DNA of 64,000 nt from Oleispira sp963851095 (GCA_963851095.1 CAWKOX010000004.1:102854-166853), one strand, 5' to 3'. Numbered from the stretch's first letter, positions 1-8,879 are shown. Notes: generated by a model not told the origin, from the sequence alone. Numbers and translations are program-made.

Positions 1-126
1 TAAAAACTCTAAGCGCTCATTGTTTTTACCGCCACAGCTGCGATGTGTAAGCGCCAATTCTATTAGCGACTGATCACTGAAGGTATAGTCGATTCGCTGA
101 CTAAGCTTTAATAAAGGATTATTCAC
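1..126 (-). CDS. rnc: Ribonuclease III, N-terminal part (cut by window edge)
   Basis: Only the first 42 codons lie in the window. The reading frame opens at a GTG (124-126) three bases after the stop of the DUF4845 gene and runs to base 1. The peptide carries the RNase III signatures ALTHRS (residues 25-30) and NERLEFL (36-42), the start of the metal-binding catalytic helix. RNase III cleaves double-stranded RNA in rRNA processing and mRNA decay. The position after lepA and DUF4845 is the usual pseudomonad-type order. The GTG start is chosen because the frame has no better upstream codon that avoids deep overlap with the preceding gene. The rest of the enzyme, including the double-stranded RNA-binding domain, lies outside the window. 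Confidence 0.93.
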   Translation of the reverse strand, partial: MNNPLLKLSQRIDYTFSDQSLIELALTHRSCGGKNNERLEFL

Positions 127-129
127 GGT

Positions 130-501
130 TTAATAACTGTACTCGTGATTAAAAGTTAAGACGATATCAATGTTTGACATGACATTTTCTCTGCGTTCAT
201 AAAGCCAAGCCAGTTTAAGCTGACCCTTCTGCTTCGTGATGACGAGTTCTGTTGTTGGAATCCCGCGCAAACGGTTCATATTCAAACGATTATTAATCAA
301 TTTTTGAACATCTTTAACGCTCGAATCTTTATTAAGTACCTCGGGCAGGTCATCAAGGATACTTTCCAATATACGATCATCCCAATGCATACCGGCGATT
401 CTCACTATAAAGTTCAGCGAGAAAGCCAACAGCCCTAACAACGCTAATACTGTAATAAAAGAGACACCGGACTGCTTAGCAGGAAATTTATGCTGTTTCA
501 T
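130..501 (-). CDS. DUF4845 family small membrane-anchored protein
   Basis: A 123-residue protein with one hydrophobic segment at about residues 12-34, preceded by a short basic stretch. Its beginning (Lys-Gln-Ser-Gly-Val-Ser-Phe) looks like a prepilin-type leader, and the rest is a small soluble domain. Size, N-terminus and position between lepA and rnc fit the DUF4845 family, whose function is not established. The start lies 2 bases after the lepA stop and the stop 3 bases before rnc, so the three genes are almost certainly cotranscribed. In Pseudomonas and many relatives lepB (signal peptidase I) sits between lepA and this gene; here there is no room for it. Confidence 0.85.
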   Translation of the reverse strand: MKQHKFPAKQSGVSFITVLALLGLLAFSLNFIVRIAGMHWDDRILESILDDLPEVLNKDSSVKDVQKLINNRLNMNRLRGIPTTELVITKQKGQLKLAWLYERRENVMSNIDIVLTFNHEYSY

Positions 502-503
502 AA

Positions 504-2306
504 TTAGTCATCCACTTTAAGTACTGCAAGGAAGGCCGACTGTGGAATTTCCACATTACCGATTTGTTTCATACGTTTTTTACCGTCTTTCTGCTTCTGT
601 AACAGCTTTTTCTTACGGCTAATATCACCACCATAACATTTAGCCGTTACGTTTTTACGCATTGCTTTAATATTAGTACGCGCAACAACATTTGCGCCCA
701 TCGCTGCCTGAATTGCCACATCGTACATTTGACGAGGAATCAGCTCTTTCATTTTTTCAGTCAGCGCACGGCCACGACTACGAACGTTATCGCTATGTAG
801 AATAACCGCCAATGCATCAACGCGCTCACCATTCACCAAAATATCCAAACGGGTTAATGGCGCTGGCGAGAAATGACTGAAGCTGTAATCTAAAGAAGCA
901 AAACCACGACTTACCGATTTCAAGCGATCAAAGAAATCCATGACTACTTCGGCCATAGGAATTTGGTAGGTTAGCGACACTTGTTTGCCGACATACTGCA
1001 TGTCTTTTTGTATGCCACGCTTACCCACGCATAACGAAATCACGTTGCCCAAAAATTCTTGTGGAACAAGAATACTAACATCAGCAACTGGCTCGTGCAT
1101 TTCTTCAATGGTGCCAGGATCTGGAAGTTTAGACGGGTTATCAATTTCGATTGTCTCGCCCTTACGGTTAATCACCTGGTAAATTACCGTCGGTGCCGTT
1201 GTGATCAAATCAAGATTGTATTCACGCTCCAAACGCTCTTGAATGATTTCCATGTGCAGCATACCTAAGAAGCCACAGCGGAAACCAAACCCTAATGCAT
1301 CTGAACTTTCAGGTTCAAAGAATAACGATGCATCATTCAGCGATAGCTTATCAAGAGCATCACGGAAGTTTTCAAAATCATCTGAGCTAATGGGAAAAAG
1401 ACCCGCATAAACTTGCGGTTTAACTTTTTGGAAGCCTGGTAAAGACTCTACACCTGGGGTCTTCGTATGGGTAATCGTATCCCCAACCGGCGCACCATGA
1501 ATGTCTTTAATACCGGCAACCATGTAGCCTACTTCGCCCGCTCGTAAAATACCGGTTGCGGTACGCTTAGGGGTGAAGATACCCACGCCGTCGGCGCCAT
1601 GGTCTCGGCCCGTCGACTTCATGCGGATTTTATCGCCTTTACGCAAGGTACCATTGGTAATTCTGACTAGGGATACAACGCCCAAGTAAGGGTCAAACCA
1701 AGAGTCAATAATTAACGCCTGCAGCTCACCATCTGGATCACCTGCGGGTGAAGGAATCAAACGAACAATTTCTTCTAGAACACCCTCAATGTTCAGACCA
1801 CTCTTAGCAGAACAACGAACGGCTTCTGAAGCGTCAATACCAATAATTTCTTCAATTTCTTCGGCAACGCGATCAGGATCAGCCTGTGGCAAATCCATCT
1901 TGTTCAATACAGGAACAACTTCTAAGCCTTGCTCAATTGCGGTGTAACAGTTAGCAACCGATTGAGCTTCAACCCCTTGTGCTGCATCTACCACCAGCAA
2001 AGCACCTTCACAAGCGGCTAGAGAGCGTGATACTTCATAGCTAAAATCAACATGCCCTGGTGTATCAATGAAATTGAGCTGATAAATTTCACCATCTTGC
2101 GCTTTGTAATTCAACGTCACACTTTGCGCTTTAATGGTAATACCACGCTCACGCTCGATATCCATAGAATCAAGCACCTGAGCCTGCATTTCACGATTGG
2201 TTAAGCCCTCACAATGCTGAATAAAACGGTCAGCCAGAGTGGATTTACCATGGTCAATATGGGCGATAATAGAGAAGTTACGAATATGGTTAAGCTTACT
2301 CACCAA
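504..2306 (-). CDS. lepA: Elongation factor 4 (LepA), translational GTPase
   Basis: A full-length 600-residue EF4/LepA. It is a ribosome-associated GTPase thought to remodel stalled or mistranslocated ribosomes. Visible elements: P-loop AHIDHGKST (residues 15-23), the Ile-Thr-Ile-Lys-Ala switch I, DTPGH (G3), NKMD (G4), a Ser-Ala-Lys G5 motif, EF-G-like domains, and the LepA-specific C-terminal tail rich in Lys with the motif YGGDISRKKKLL. It follows mucD by 136 bases that contain a perfect 12-bp hairpin, and is followed at once by the DUF4845 gene. No truncation or missing key residue is seen. Assignment is firm. Confidence 0.98.
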   Translation of the reverse strand: MVSKLNHIRNFSIIAHIDHGKSTLADRFIQHCEGLTNREMQAQVLDSMDIERERGITIKAQSVTLNYKAQDGEIYQLNFIDTPGHVDFSYEVSRSLAACEGALLVVDAAQGVEAQSVANCYTAIEQGLEVVPVLNKMDLPQADPDRVAEEIEEIIGIDASEAVRCSAKSGLNIEGVLEEIVRLIPSPAGDPDGELQALIIDSWFDPYLGVVSLVRITNGTLRKGDKIRMKSTGRDHGADGVGIFTPKRTATGILRAGEVGYMVAGIKDIHGAPVGDTITHTKTPGVESLPGFQKVKPQVYAGLFPISSDDFENFRDALDKLSLNDASLFFEPESSDALGFGFRCGFLGMLHMEIIQERLEREYNLDLITTAPTVIYQVINRKGETIEIDNPSKLPDPGTIEEMHEPVADVSILVPQEFLGNVISLCVGKRGIQKDMQYVGKQVSLTYQIPMAEVVMDFFDRLKSVSRGFASLDYSFSHFSPAPLTRLDILVNGERVDALAVILHSDNVRSRGRALTEKMKELIPRQMYDVAIQAAMGANVVARTNIKAMRKNVTAKCYGGDISRKKKLLQKQKDGKKRMKQIGNVEIPQSAFLAVLKVDD

Positions 2307-2362
2307 AGAACACCTGTCACAGACAACGATTAAATAGCGCTGGAGTCTACTAGAAGTGGGGA

Positions 2363-2396
2363 TATAAGGCTATGAAGATCGTCCCATAGCCTTATA
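2363..2396. terminator. Perfect 12-bp hairpin between mucD and lepA
   Basis: TATAAGGCTATG (2363-2374) pairs perfectly with CATAGCCTTATA (2385-2396) around a 10-base loop. On the + strand it is followed by ATTTT, but both flanking genes are read on the minus strand, where no T-run follows. It may therefore be an attenuator or mRNA-end stabiliser that lowers lepA expression relative to the stress operon, rather than a strong intrinsic terminator. Confidence 0.6.
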
Positions 2397-2442
2397 TTTT
2401 GTGTCATTTAAGAACCATTACCTGTCTTAATTGACGATTTAA

Positions 2443-3906
2443 TTAATCGATCACACGTAGTGGGATGAACATGACCGCGCCACGACGAACGATTCGCATG
2501 GGAACTGAGCGCCCTTTAGGCAGCGATTCAACAATGCGGTTAAAATCAGCAACCGACCGAATAGGCTCGCCATAAATTTGAGCGATCACATCACCACGTA
2601 CAATACCGGATAGGGCACCCGCACCACCACTTGCCACGTTTTGAACCAGCACACCATCGCCATAACTGCGCTGCTGGCCAGTGAGCTCACCGACAGTAAT
2701 ACCTAAACGATTCTTCTGGAAATTCTGTTGATTATTTGACTGGCCGACCTGTGGAGAATCCCCCTCAGGCAAGGCGCCTATTTCCAAGAAAATCACCTTG
2801 GACTTACCATTTCGGACAATATTCAACTTGGCTTTCTCGCCTGGTCTTACGCGCCCTACTCGATGCGGAAGATCTGTCGACAAGTTAATTTCTTGACCGT
2901 TGAATGCCGTGATAATATCGCCGCTTAAGAGGCCTCCAGCCTCGGCTGGACTGCCGGGAACCAATTGCGCAATCAAGGCACCTTTCGCTTGTTTCAGACC
3001 AAACGATTCTGCCAAATCTTTATTCACTTCCTGAATAACAACCCCTAGCCAACCGCGACTGACCTTACCTTTATCTTTTAGTTGCTCAACGACATCGATC
3101 GCAACGTTAATGGGAATAGCAAAAGAAACCCCCATAAACCCACCTGAGCGCGTATAAATTTGTGAGTTAATTCCGACGACTTCGCCCTCTAAATTGAATA
3201 GCGGGCCGCCTGAATTCCCGGGGTTAATGGCGACATCCGTTTGAATAAAAGGTACGTAGCTTTCGTTGGGTAAACTACGGCCTTTAGCACTCACAATGCC
3301 GGCGGTCACAGAATAATCAAAGCCAAAAGGAGAACCAATCGCCAAGACCCACTCACCCACTTTAAGCTTATCTGAATTACCTAGATCAACCTCGGGCAAA
3401 CCGGTTGCGCTGACTTTTAATAATGCTAAATCAGCGCGTTCATCAGCACCAATCAGTTGGGCATCCAACTCACGCCTATCGCTAAGGCGCACAACAATCT
3501 CATCAGCACCCTTAATGACATGATTATTGGTTAAGATATAACCGTCTGATGAAATAATAAAACCTGAGCCTAAAGATGACTTCTCTGCACCTTGACCCGG
3601 CATCGGCCCACGACCATCCCTTGGAATACCACCAAGCGGCCCTTGTGGACCAAAAAAGTGGCGGAAGATTTCAGGCATTTCTTTAGGTAAATTATACTGT
3701 TCCGCAATGCCATCTAGCGCATGACTGTATTTACTGCCGTGTTTTATGGTGGCGATATTCACGACCGATGGAGAAGTCTCTTCCACCAGCTCGGTAAAGT
3801 CAGGCAAAGAGGCATGACTAAACGCACTAAAAAAGCTTAAACAAAATAATAATATGATAGGAATCGATGTCACAGATTTATAATTTTTGGTTGAATTTTT
3901 CATCAT
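2443..3906 (-). CDS. mucD: MucD/DegP-type periplasmic serine endoprotease
   Basis: A 487-residue HtrA-family protease. A signal peptide covers about residues 1-32 (hydrophobic core followed by FSHA). The chymotrypsin-like domain shows the triad His129 (TNNHV), Asp159 (ADLALL) and Ser232 (NPGNSGGP). Two PDZ domains follow at about 285-370 and 395-485. MucD degrades misfolded envelope proteins and in Pseudomonas restrains AlgU activation. Here it is the fourth gene of the sigma-factor operon, about 150 bases after rseC. The start has the Shine-Dalgarno AAGGAG eight bases before ATG-ATG. Length and motifs are normal for the family. Confidence 0.95.
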   Translation of the reverse strand: MMKNSTKNYKSVTSIPIILLFCLSFFSAFSHASLPDFTELVEETSPSVVNIATIKHGSKYSHALDGIAEQYNLPKEMPEIFRHFFGPQGPLGGIPRDGRGPMPGQGAEKSSLGSGFIISSDGYILTNNHVIKGADEIVVRLSDRRELDAQLIGADERADLALLKVSATGLPEVDLGNSDKLKVGEWVLAIGSPFGFDYSVTAGIVSAKGRSLPNESYVPFIQTDVAINPGNSGGPLFNLEGEVVGINSQIYTRSGGFMGVSFAIPINVAIDVVEQLKDKGKVSRGWLGVVIQEVNKDLAESFGLKQAKGALIAQLVPGSPAEAGGLLSGDIITAFNGQEINLSTDLPHRVGRVRPGEKAKLNIVRNGKSKVIFLEIGALPEGDSPQVGQSNNQQNFQKNRLGITVGELTGQQRSYGDGVLVQNVASGGAGALSGIVRGDVIAQIYGEPIRSVADFNRIVESLPKGRSVPMRIVRRGAVMFIPLRVID

Positions 3907-4057
3907 TTAGAATACTCCTTTAAATACAATTTTCGGTCGAGGGTCGAGGCGTGCTCTTAAACTTAATATTAGGTTGGCTATTAAATTTACAATACCTATT
4001 TTAACGCAGCGGTTTAACTTAGCTCTTTAGCTTAGCGTTCTCACTTTGCTTTCCAAC

Positions 4058-4573
4058 TTAGTTCTGACGCTGAATAATATTATCGGCTTGCATGTTGTTT
4101 GGCTGTGTCAAAGAATGCGGCGGAAAACAATGACGGATAAAATGCGGCTGCCAGTGCTGTTTATTTTTTAATGACCAATAACGTGCGGCTTTAAAGCCCA
4201 ACAGCATGGATAAAATCGACAGTGTAATCGAGCCAACTTCGCCCCATATTGCATGCCCTGCAATCGCCCCAAAAACCAAAGCGATAAGAGGAAGTCCATA
4301 TAAGACAACGGTACTGCGTAAAATTGCGCCTTCTGGAAGGCCGACAACAATCTGCTGCCCAATACGAAAAGGCTCATGAGTGGCTTCGTCATTCAAATCG
4401 CTCAAAGGTAACCAAAGTGAAACCTTTCGTCCTAACTGGCTCATTGTATGTTGGCCGCAACCCGCTTTAGCACTGCAACTACCGCAAGCGCTCTGCTGCA
4501 TACCTTCAACCCAAGCCCCTTTTGGGGTTATTGAGGAAATCACTACCTGCTCTTCAATCATCGAATTGCCCAT
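4058..4573 (-). CDS. rseC: RseC/MucC family membrane regulator
   Basis: A 171-residue protein with the family's cysteine cluster Cys30-x2-Cys33-x5-Cys39 before two predicted membrane helices at about residues 90-140. RseC/MucC proteins are inner-membrane proteins that modulate sigma-E activity and, in the SoxR-reducing complex, redox state; the mechanism is poorly understood. The gene follows rseA after only about 70 bases, so the rseB(mucB) gene normally found there is absent. Met5 is a possible alternative start. Family membership is clear from the cysteine motif, topology and position. Confidence 0.88.
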   Translation of the reverse strand: MGNSMIEEQVVISSITPKGAWVEGMQQSACGSCSAKAGCGQHTMSQLGRKVSLWLPLSDLNDEATHEPFRIGQQIVVGLPEGAILRSTVVLYGLPLIALVFGAIAGHAIWGEVGSITLSILSMLLGFKAARYWSLKNKQHWQPHFIRHCFPPHSLTQPNNMQADNIIQRQN

Positions 4574-4643
4574 TATTCATCGTATAGCCACTTAATTGCG
4601 CCATCCTAACGCAATGTCAGAATTATACGTAATTTCAGCGTCA

Positions 4644-5234
4644 TTACTTACCCTGGCCCTGAAACTCAACCACTCGAGCAAAAGGCAAAATACCGTTCTT
4701 TTCTTCACGACTTTCAGACGAGTTATGCAGAATATACTCTTGCAATTGTTGCTGAGCACTCTCTAACTGCTGCTGTTCTTCTGCTGTTAAAGAAGACGCC
4801 GTCAGCTCACCTTGCTGCATCTGCAAGGCATTAGGATTATTATCAGCAAGCCCTAAGCCATTGTTCGGCTCTATCGACTGTACGCCCAATAAAACGGCCA
4901 ATGTCACCGATGCTGCGACTGCAACAGACGTTAATGGCTTATACCATGCACGGCGTGGTTTATGAGCGACGGTTTCTTCAAAAGGATTTGATAATGGTGA
5001 ATCATCATCTCGGCCTTCAGCCATTTCACCATCCAGCGCTAGGTTAATGCCTTTCGTCAAATCCAAGCTATCAAACTTTTCATCACGCATTAACGCGCCC
5101 ATTAGATGATAATTTTTCCATTGCTCTCGCAGCGCATCATCTTTGTCTAACTGATTTAAAACACGCCGAATCTCTAACTCATCCGCTTCACCATCCATTA
5201 ATGCAGATAATGATTCTTTATTTCTATCATTCAT
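4644..5234 (-). CDS. rseA: Anti-sigma-E factor RseA/MucA
   Basis: A 196-residue single-pass inner-membrane anti-sigma factor. The N-terminal cytoplasmic domain (about 1-80; it opens with residues resembling the RseA_N motif SALMDGEAD) binds the sigma factor. A transmembrane helix covers about 101-119, followed by a Gln-rich periplasmic part. The family is cut by the site-1 protease AlgW/DegS and then by RseP, releasing the sigma factor. It lies about 100 bases downstream of the sigma gene. With no rseB next to it, the periplasmic protection of this domain must depend on a distant RseB or on none. Confidence 0.92.
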   Translation of the reverse strand: MNDRNKESLSALMDGEADELEIRRVLNQLDKDDALREQWKNYHLMGALMRDEKFDSLDLTKGINLALDGEMAEGRDDDSPLSNPFEETVAHKPRRAWYKPLTSVAVAASVTLAVLLGVQSIEPNNGLGLADNNPNALQMQQGELTASSLTAEEQQQLESAQQQLQEYILHNSSESREEKNGILPFARVVEFQGQGK

Positions 5235-5335
5235 TTAAATTCTCCAACCCACTCAACGGATTCAACTTCTTCAGTATCAACACACAGTCGTTATACGTCT
5301 TAATACTGTTTTACCTATTTTTATTACGCTATTGC

Positions 5336-5980
5336 TTAGGCACTGGCTTCTAAATAAGGTTGCATTTTCTTTTCAATAGATTCACGGGCACGAAAGATTC
5401 GTGAACGTACGGTACCTATAGGACAGTCCATAACATCGGCTATTTCTTCATAGCTCATACCATCTAGCTCCCTCAAAGATACCGCAATACGCAACTCTTC
5501 AGGCAGCTCAGCAATTGCTGAAAAAACAACATCCTTTAAACGGTCACGCTGTAAAATTCGCTCTGGTGTCGCAGTATCACGAAACGTCGTATCTTCAGAG
5601 AAATGCTCAGCATCTTCCGGGTCAACTCCCTGAGTCGGTGCTTTACGACCACGACTGACCAGATAGTTTTTCGCGGTATTAACCGCAATTCGATATAACC
5701 AAGTATAAAACTGGCTATCGCCGCGAAAGTTAGGCAAAGCACGATATGCTTTAATAAACGCCTCTTGTGCCACGTCTTGACACTCTGAGCTATCAAAAAC
5801 AAAACGGCCAATTAACGATAATATTTTAGGCTGATATTTAATCACCAATAAATCAAAGGCTCGGCGATCGCCTTTTTGTACACGGCTAACCAATTGTTGA
5901 TCTGTTTGCGGGTTGTCACTCATTCGGTGATCCATTATTGTTGGTTGCTGCAGCGCGTATGCCACGTTGCTCATACTCAT
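5336..5980 (-). CDS. rpoE: RNA polymerase sigma factor RpoE/AlgU
   Basis: An ECF sigma factor closely matching AlgU. Region 2 holds the DVAQEAFIKAYRAL core-binding segment and FYTWLYRIAVNTAKNYL for -10 recognition; region 4 holds the helix-turn-helix ending GTVRSRIFRARE. It directs the envelope-stress regulon. The frame gives 214 residues, about 20 more than AlgU. The run GGGGG sits directly before the first ATG, so the third codon (ATG at 5974) is better spaced, and Met20 (5923) would give the classical length. The start is thus uncertain within 57 bases. It is the first gene of rpoE-rseA-rseC-mucD and has its own sigma-E type promoter upstream. Confidence 0.96.
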   Translation of the reverse strand: MSMSNVAYALQQPTIMDHRMSDNPQTDQQLVSRVQKGDRRAFDLLVIKYQPKILSLIGRFVFDSSECQDVAQEAFIKAYRALPNFRGDSQFYTWLYRIAVNTAKNYLVSRGRKAPTQGVDPEDAEHFSEDTTFRDTATPERILQRDRLKDVVFSAIAELPEELRIAVSLRELDGMSYEEIADVMDCPIGTVRSRIFRARESIEKKMQPYLEASA

Positions 5981-6128
5981 TCCCCCTAACTCTCAATTCA
6001 AAACGCGCCGAAAACTCGCTAATATTGATCTGTGTAACTGCTACCGTCATGACCTTCAATCAGCTGCACACTTGTCAATGCATGATAGTTAATGCATGGT
6101 CGCCTTGAAAGATCGTGGCTAGTGGTAA

Positions 6129-6157
6129 ATAGAGTATTGAGGTGAATAAAAAGTTCC
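6129..6157 (-). promoter_or_regulatory. Sigma-E/AlgU-type promoter of the rpoE operon
   Basis: On the minus strand GGAACTT (6157-6151) is followed after exactly 17 bases by TCTAT (6133-6129). This is a very good match to the sigma-E/AlgU consensus (GGAACTT, 16-17 bases, TCtgA/TCTAT). It lies about 150-170 bases before the sigma-factor start, and predicts positive autoregulation as known for rpoE and algU. The remainder of 5981-6328, between the divergent rpoE and nadB genes, shows nothing else that I can name. Confidence 0.8.
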
Positions 6158-6328
6158 AAAAAATCACTGATAATCATCAAAAGTGATAACTTAGCTTACC
6201 TTGTCTTAGCTCAAAGCTAAAATAGATTAGCACTGCCATTTATCAGCACATTACATTATAGTGCGGATAATAGTGTGAATAATCGTGACACTAACCACCC
6301 CATTTGCAATCCAAGATGAATTATCATA

Positions 6329-7939
6329 ATGAGCCGTAAGCATACATTTGATGTCTTAATCATCGGCAGCGGTGCCGCTGGATTAACCTTAGGTTTATCA
6401 CTGCCTGACCACTTAACCGCTGCAATCGTCAGTAAAGACAGCTTAGATGCCGGCTCAACTCGCTGGGCTCAAGGAGGCGTTGCTGCCGTTCTTGACGAAG
6501 AAGATACCGTCGAAGCTCATGTTAACGATACCCTTATCGCCGGCGCTGGCCTGTGTCACGAACCCAGCGTTCGCCATACCATCGAACACAGCACCGCCGC
6601 AATTCAATGGCTTATTGATCTCGGAGTTCCTTTTGATCAAGGAGAAAATGGAGAGAGCTTTCACCTAACCCGTGAAGGCGGTCATAGCGTTCGACGTATT
6701 ATTCACGCCGCCGATGCAACGGGCGTAGCGATCTCTAATACCTTACAAAAAGCCGCTAAAGCCAAAAAGAATCTGCACTTATTAAGTGATTATATCGCCG
6801 TCGACCTGATCACTGGTGAGAAATTAGGGCAAAAAACCCAAGGCTGTTTTGGCGCCTACTTTTTAAATAAATCCAGTGGTGAAGTCGAAGTCATTACCGC
6901 CAGCTCGGTTGTCTTAGCCACCGGCGGTGCGAGTAAAGCCTACCTCTATACAAGCAACCCCGATGGTGCTTCAGGAGATGGGATTGCCATGGCATGGCGA
7001 GCCGGCTGTCGAGTTGCCAATATGGAATTCAATCAATTCCATCCGACTTGTTTATACCACCCTCAAGCCAAATCTTTTTTGATAACTGAAGCGGTTCGCG
7101 GCGAAGGTGGCCACTTATTATTGCCGAACGGCAAGCGTTTCATGCATAAGTTTGATAAGCGCGGTGAATTAGCACCGCGTGACATCGTGGCCCGTGCCAT
7201 TGACCACGAAATGAAACGCCTAGGGGCTGACTGTCTGTATCTTGATATCAGCCATAAAGATAAAGACTTTATCATTGCTCACTTCCCGAACATTTATGAG
7301 CGCTGCTTGGAGCTCGGGATTGATATTACTAAAAATCCAATTCCAGTTGTTCCCGCGGCCCACTACACCTGCGGTGGCGTGGTCACCGATATGAATGGAC
7401 GCACTGATATTCCTGGCTTATACGCTATTGGAGAAACGGCCCATACGGGCTTACACGGTGCCAATCGATTAGCCAGTAATTCGTTATTAGAATGCTTAGT
7501 GTTTGCACGCCAAGCGGCGACTGATATCGCGAATAAAATTTCAGCGGGGGCAGATCTACCAGATATTCCTGCTTGGGATGACTCGCAAGTCACCGATTCT
7601 GATGAGGCGGTAGTGATTGCACACAACTGGGATGAGTTGCGCCGTTTCATGTGGGATTATGTGGGTATTGTGCGTACAACTAAACGCTTAGTTCGAGCCA
7701 AACATCGAGTGACATTACTGCGTGAAGAAATTCAAGAATTTTACGGCAATTACCGCGTAGGGAATGACTTATTAGAATTGCGTAACTTGGTTGATGTCGC
7801 TGACGTTATCATTCGTTCAGCATTACTGCGTAAAGAAAGTCGTGGCTTGCATTACTCATTGGATTATCCGGAAGCGTTACCAAGAGCATTCGATACCGTA
7901 TTAACGCCTAAATACTTAAAAGAACTGGGTGAGCTTTAG
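6329..7939 (+). CDS. nadB: L-aspartate oxidase
   Basis: A 536-residue flavoenzyme oxidising L-aspartate to iminoaspartate, the first step of de novo NAD synthesis. The N-terminus has the FAD-binding GSGAAGL motif; further family marks are STRWAQGG, HRFMxKF-type and HGANRLASNSLLE segments, and the C-terminal helical domain of the succinate dehydrogenase/fumarate reductase flavoprotein family. Length is typical (about 535). It is divergent from rpoE, a linkage conserved in gammaproteobacteria. The stop codon lies inside a terminator hairpin. Confidence 0.98.
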   Translation: MSRKHTFDVLIIGSGAAGLTLGLSLPDHLTAAIVSKDSLDAGSTRWAQGGVAAVLDEEDTVEAHVNDTLIAGAGLCHEPSVRHTIEHSTAAIQWLIDLGVPFDQGENGESFHLTREGGHSVRRIIHAADATGVAISNTLQKAAKAKKNLHLLSDYIAVDLITGEKLGQKTQGCFGAYFLNKSSGEVEVITASSVVLATGGASKAYLYTSNPDGASGDGIAMAWRAGCRVANMEFNQFHPTCLYHPQAKSFLITEAVRGEGGHLLLPNGKRFMHKFDKRGELAPRDIVARAIDHEMKRLGADCLYLDISHKDKDFIIAHFPNIYERCLELGIDITKNPIPVVPAAHYTCGGVVTDMNGRTDIPGLYAIGETAHTGLHGANRLASNSLLECLVFARQAATDIANKISAGADLPDIPAWDDSQVTDSDEAVVIAHNWDELRRFMWDYVGIVRTTKRLVRAKHRVTLLREEIQEFYGNYRVGNDLLELRNLVDVADVIIRSALLRKESRGLHYSLDYPEALPRAFDTVLTPKYLKELGEL

Positions 7940-7945
7940 CTCACC
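7928..7945. terminator. Hairpin overlapping the nadB stop codon
   Basis: GGTGAGC (7928-7934) pairs with GCTCACC (7939-7945) around the tetraloop TTTA, followed by TGTTTATTT. The nadB stop TAG lies within it. It serves two convergent genes, nadB (+) and the ygfX-like gene (-). Confidence 0.7.
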
Positions 7946-7973
7946 TGTTTATTTCATCACTTTGTAAAAAGAT

Positions 7974-8438
7974 TTATCGGCTGCGTAACATGCGTTTCAA
8001 TCGCTGAAATTCTTTAGGGTCTTCTACGCTATCACGAGCAATCAATACACTCTGACCCCATTGCCAAGGCCAACGGCTAAAATCAATCGAGACCCATTCA
8101 GTCCAAACGCGACTGTTAGCTGTCGGTTCGATGTAGACTTTATCACCACCAGAGCGCCGCTGATACCACCAGCACAACTCACTCACATTGCCACGACGAT
8201 CCACTACCCCTCCATCACAACCCAATCGAATAATACTGCGCGAACTGGTTAATAATATCTTCAGCCGTAATTCTATTAGAATGCCAACGAACATGATTAA
8301 AAATAATAGCGCCTTATAGGATTGACTAAGCGGAATAAACGTCAGTAACAGTACGCAAGAAATAACAAAGAACAGACTAAGGGCAATTAAGCGCTTAGAA
8401 GGCTGTAGAAATATATCGAGGGGGTGATTCTCATCCAT
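7974..8438 (-). CDS. YgfX/CptA-like membrane protein
   Basis: A 154-residue protein with two membrane helices at about 20-36 and 43-60, followed by a Trp-rich soluble domain (CWWYQRR; FSRWPWQWGQ). This layout, and the position next to sdhE and opposite nadB/ygfZ, fits the YgfX (CptA) family, described in E. coli as partner or toxin of SdhE/CptB that disturbs MreB/FtsZ. Sequence similarity in this family is low, so the call leans on topology and synteny. It ends the short minus-strand unit sdhE-ygfX, 43 bases after sdhE. Confidence 0.72.
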   Translation of the reverse strand: MDENHPLDIFLQPSKRLIALSLFFVISCVLLLTFIPLSQSYKALLFLIMFVGILIELRLKILLTSSRSIIRLGCDGGVVDRRGNVSELCWWYQRRSGGDKVYIEPTANSRVWTEWVSIDFSRWPWQWGQSVLIARDSVEDPKEFQRLKRMLRSR

Positions 8439-8481
8439 GAGATTCCTGCTTTAATACTCGTGTTTAATAATAGAGTTAATA

Positions 8482-8739
8482 TTAAAGGTTAATATTGCCA
8501 GCTTTCAAAATCTTATCAACCATATAAGCATGATTAGGGTCTTCAGCTACACTGTGCTGCATAAACCAGCCAAATAAGTCAGGGTCTTCACAAGCAACAA
8601 GATCAACAAACTTTGCTTGATCTTCTGGACTCAACGTCAAATACATATCACGACAATAAGGCAACAATAATACGTCAAGTTCTAGCATGCCACGGCGGCA
8701 ATGCCACATTAAACGCTTATGCTCGAGATTCTCACTCAC
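8482..8739 (-). CDS. sdhE: FAD assembly factor SdhE
   Basis: An 85-residue YgfY/SdhE protein. It carries the invariant RGMLE motif (residues 16-20, followed by LD) used to promote covalent attachment of FAD to SdhA and FrdA. A conserved Cys-Glu-Asp-Pro-Asp-Leu-Phe-Gly-Trp segment follows. The protein is soluble and helical. It is read with the downstream ygfX-like gene and faces ygfZ across about 140 bases. The identification is firm. Confidence 0.93.
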   Translation of the reverse strand: MSENLEHKRLMWHCRRGMLELDVLLLPYCRDMYLTLSPEDQAKFVDLVACEDPDLFGWFMQHSVAEDPNHAYMVDKILKAGNINL

Positions 8740-8879
8740 ACCGACTTCTCCTAATATTGAATCGCCATATTATACATAAGCCCAAGCACAAGACACAGGA
8801 GTGATTTATCGAGTAGAATGAAATTGATTGCGCCAAAGCAATAATTCAGCCGTATTATCGCAATATTAGGACACATTCC

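Noticed and set aside
1059..1268. Small + strand frames inside lepA
   Set aside because: Shadows of the conserved lepA coding sequence without ribosome binding sites.
7974..8739. YgfX/SdhE as a type IV toxin-antitoxin pair
   Set aside because: Although so described in E. coli, SdhE is firmly a flavinylation factor and the YgfX call here rests mainly on topology. No evidence in the sequence for toxicity.
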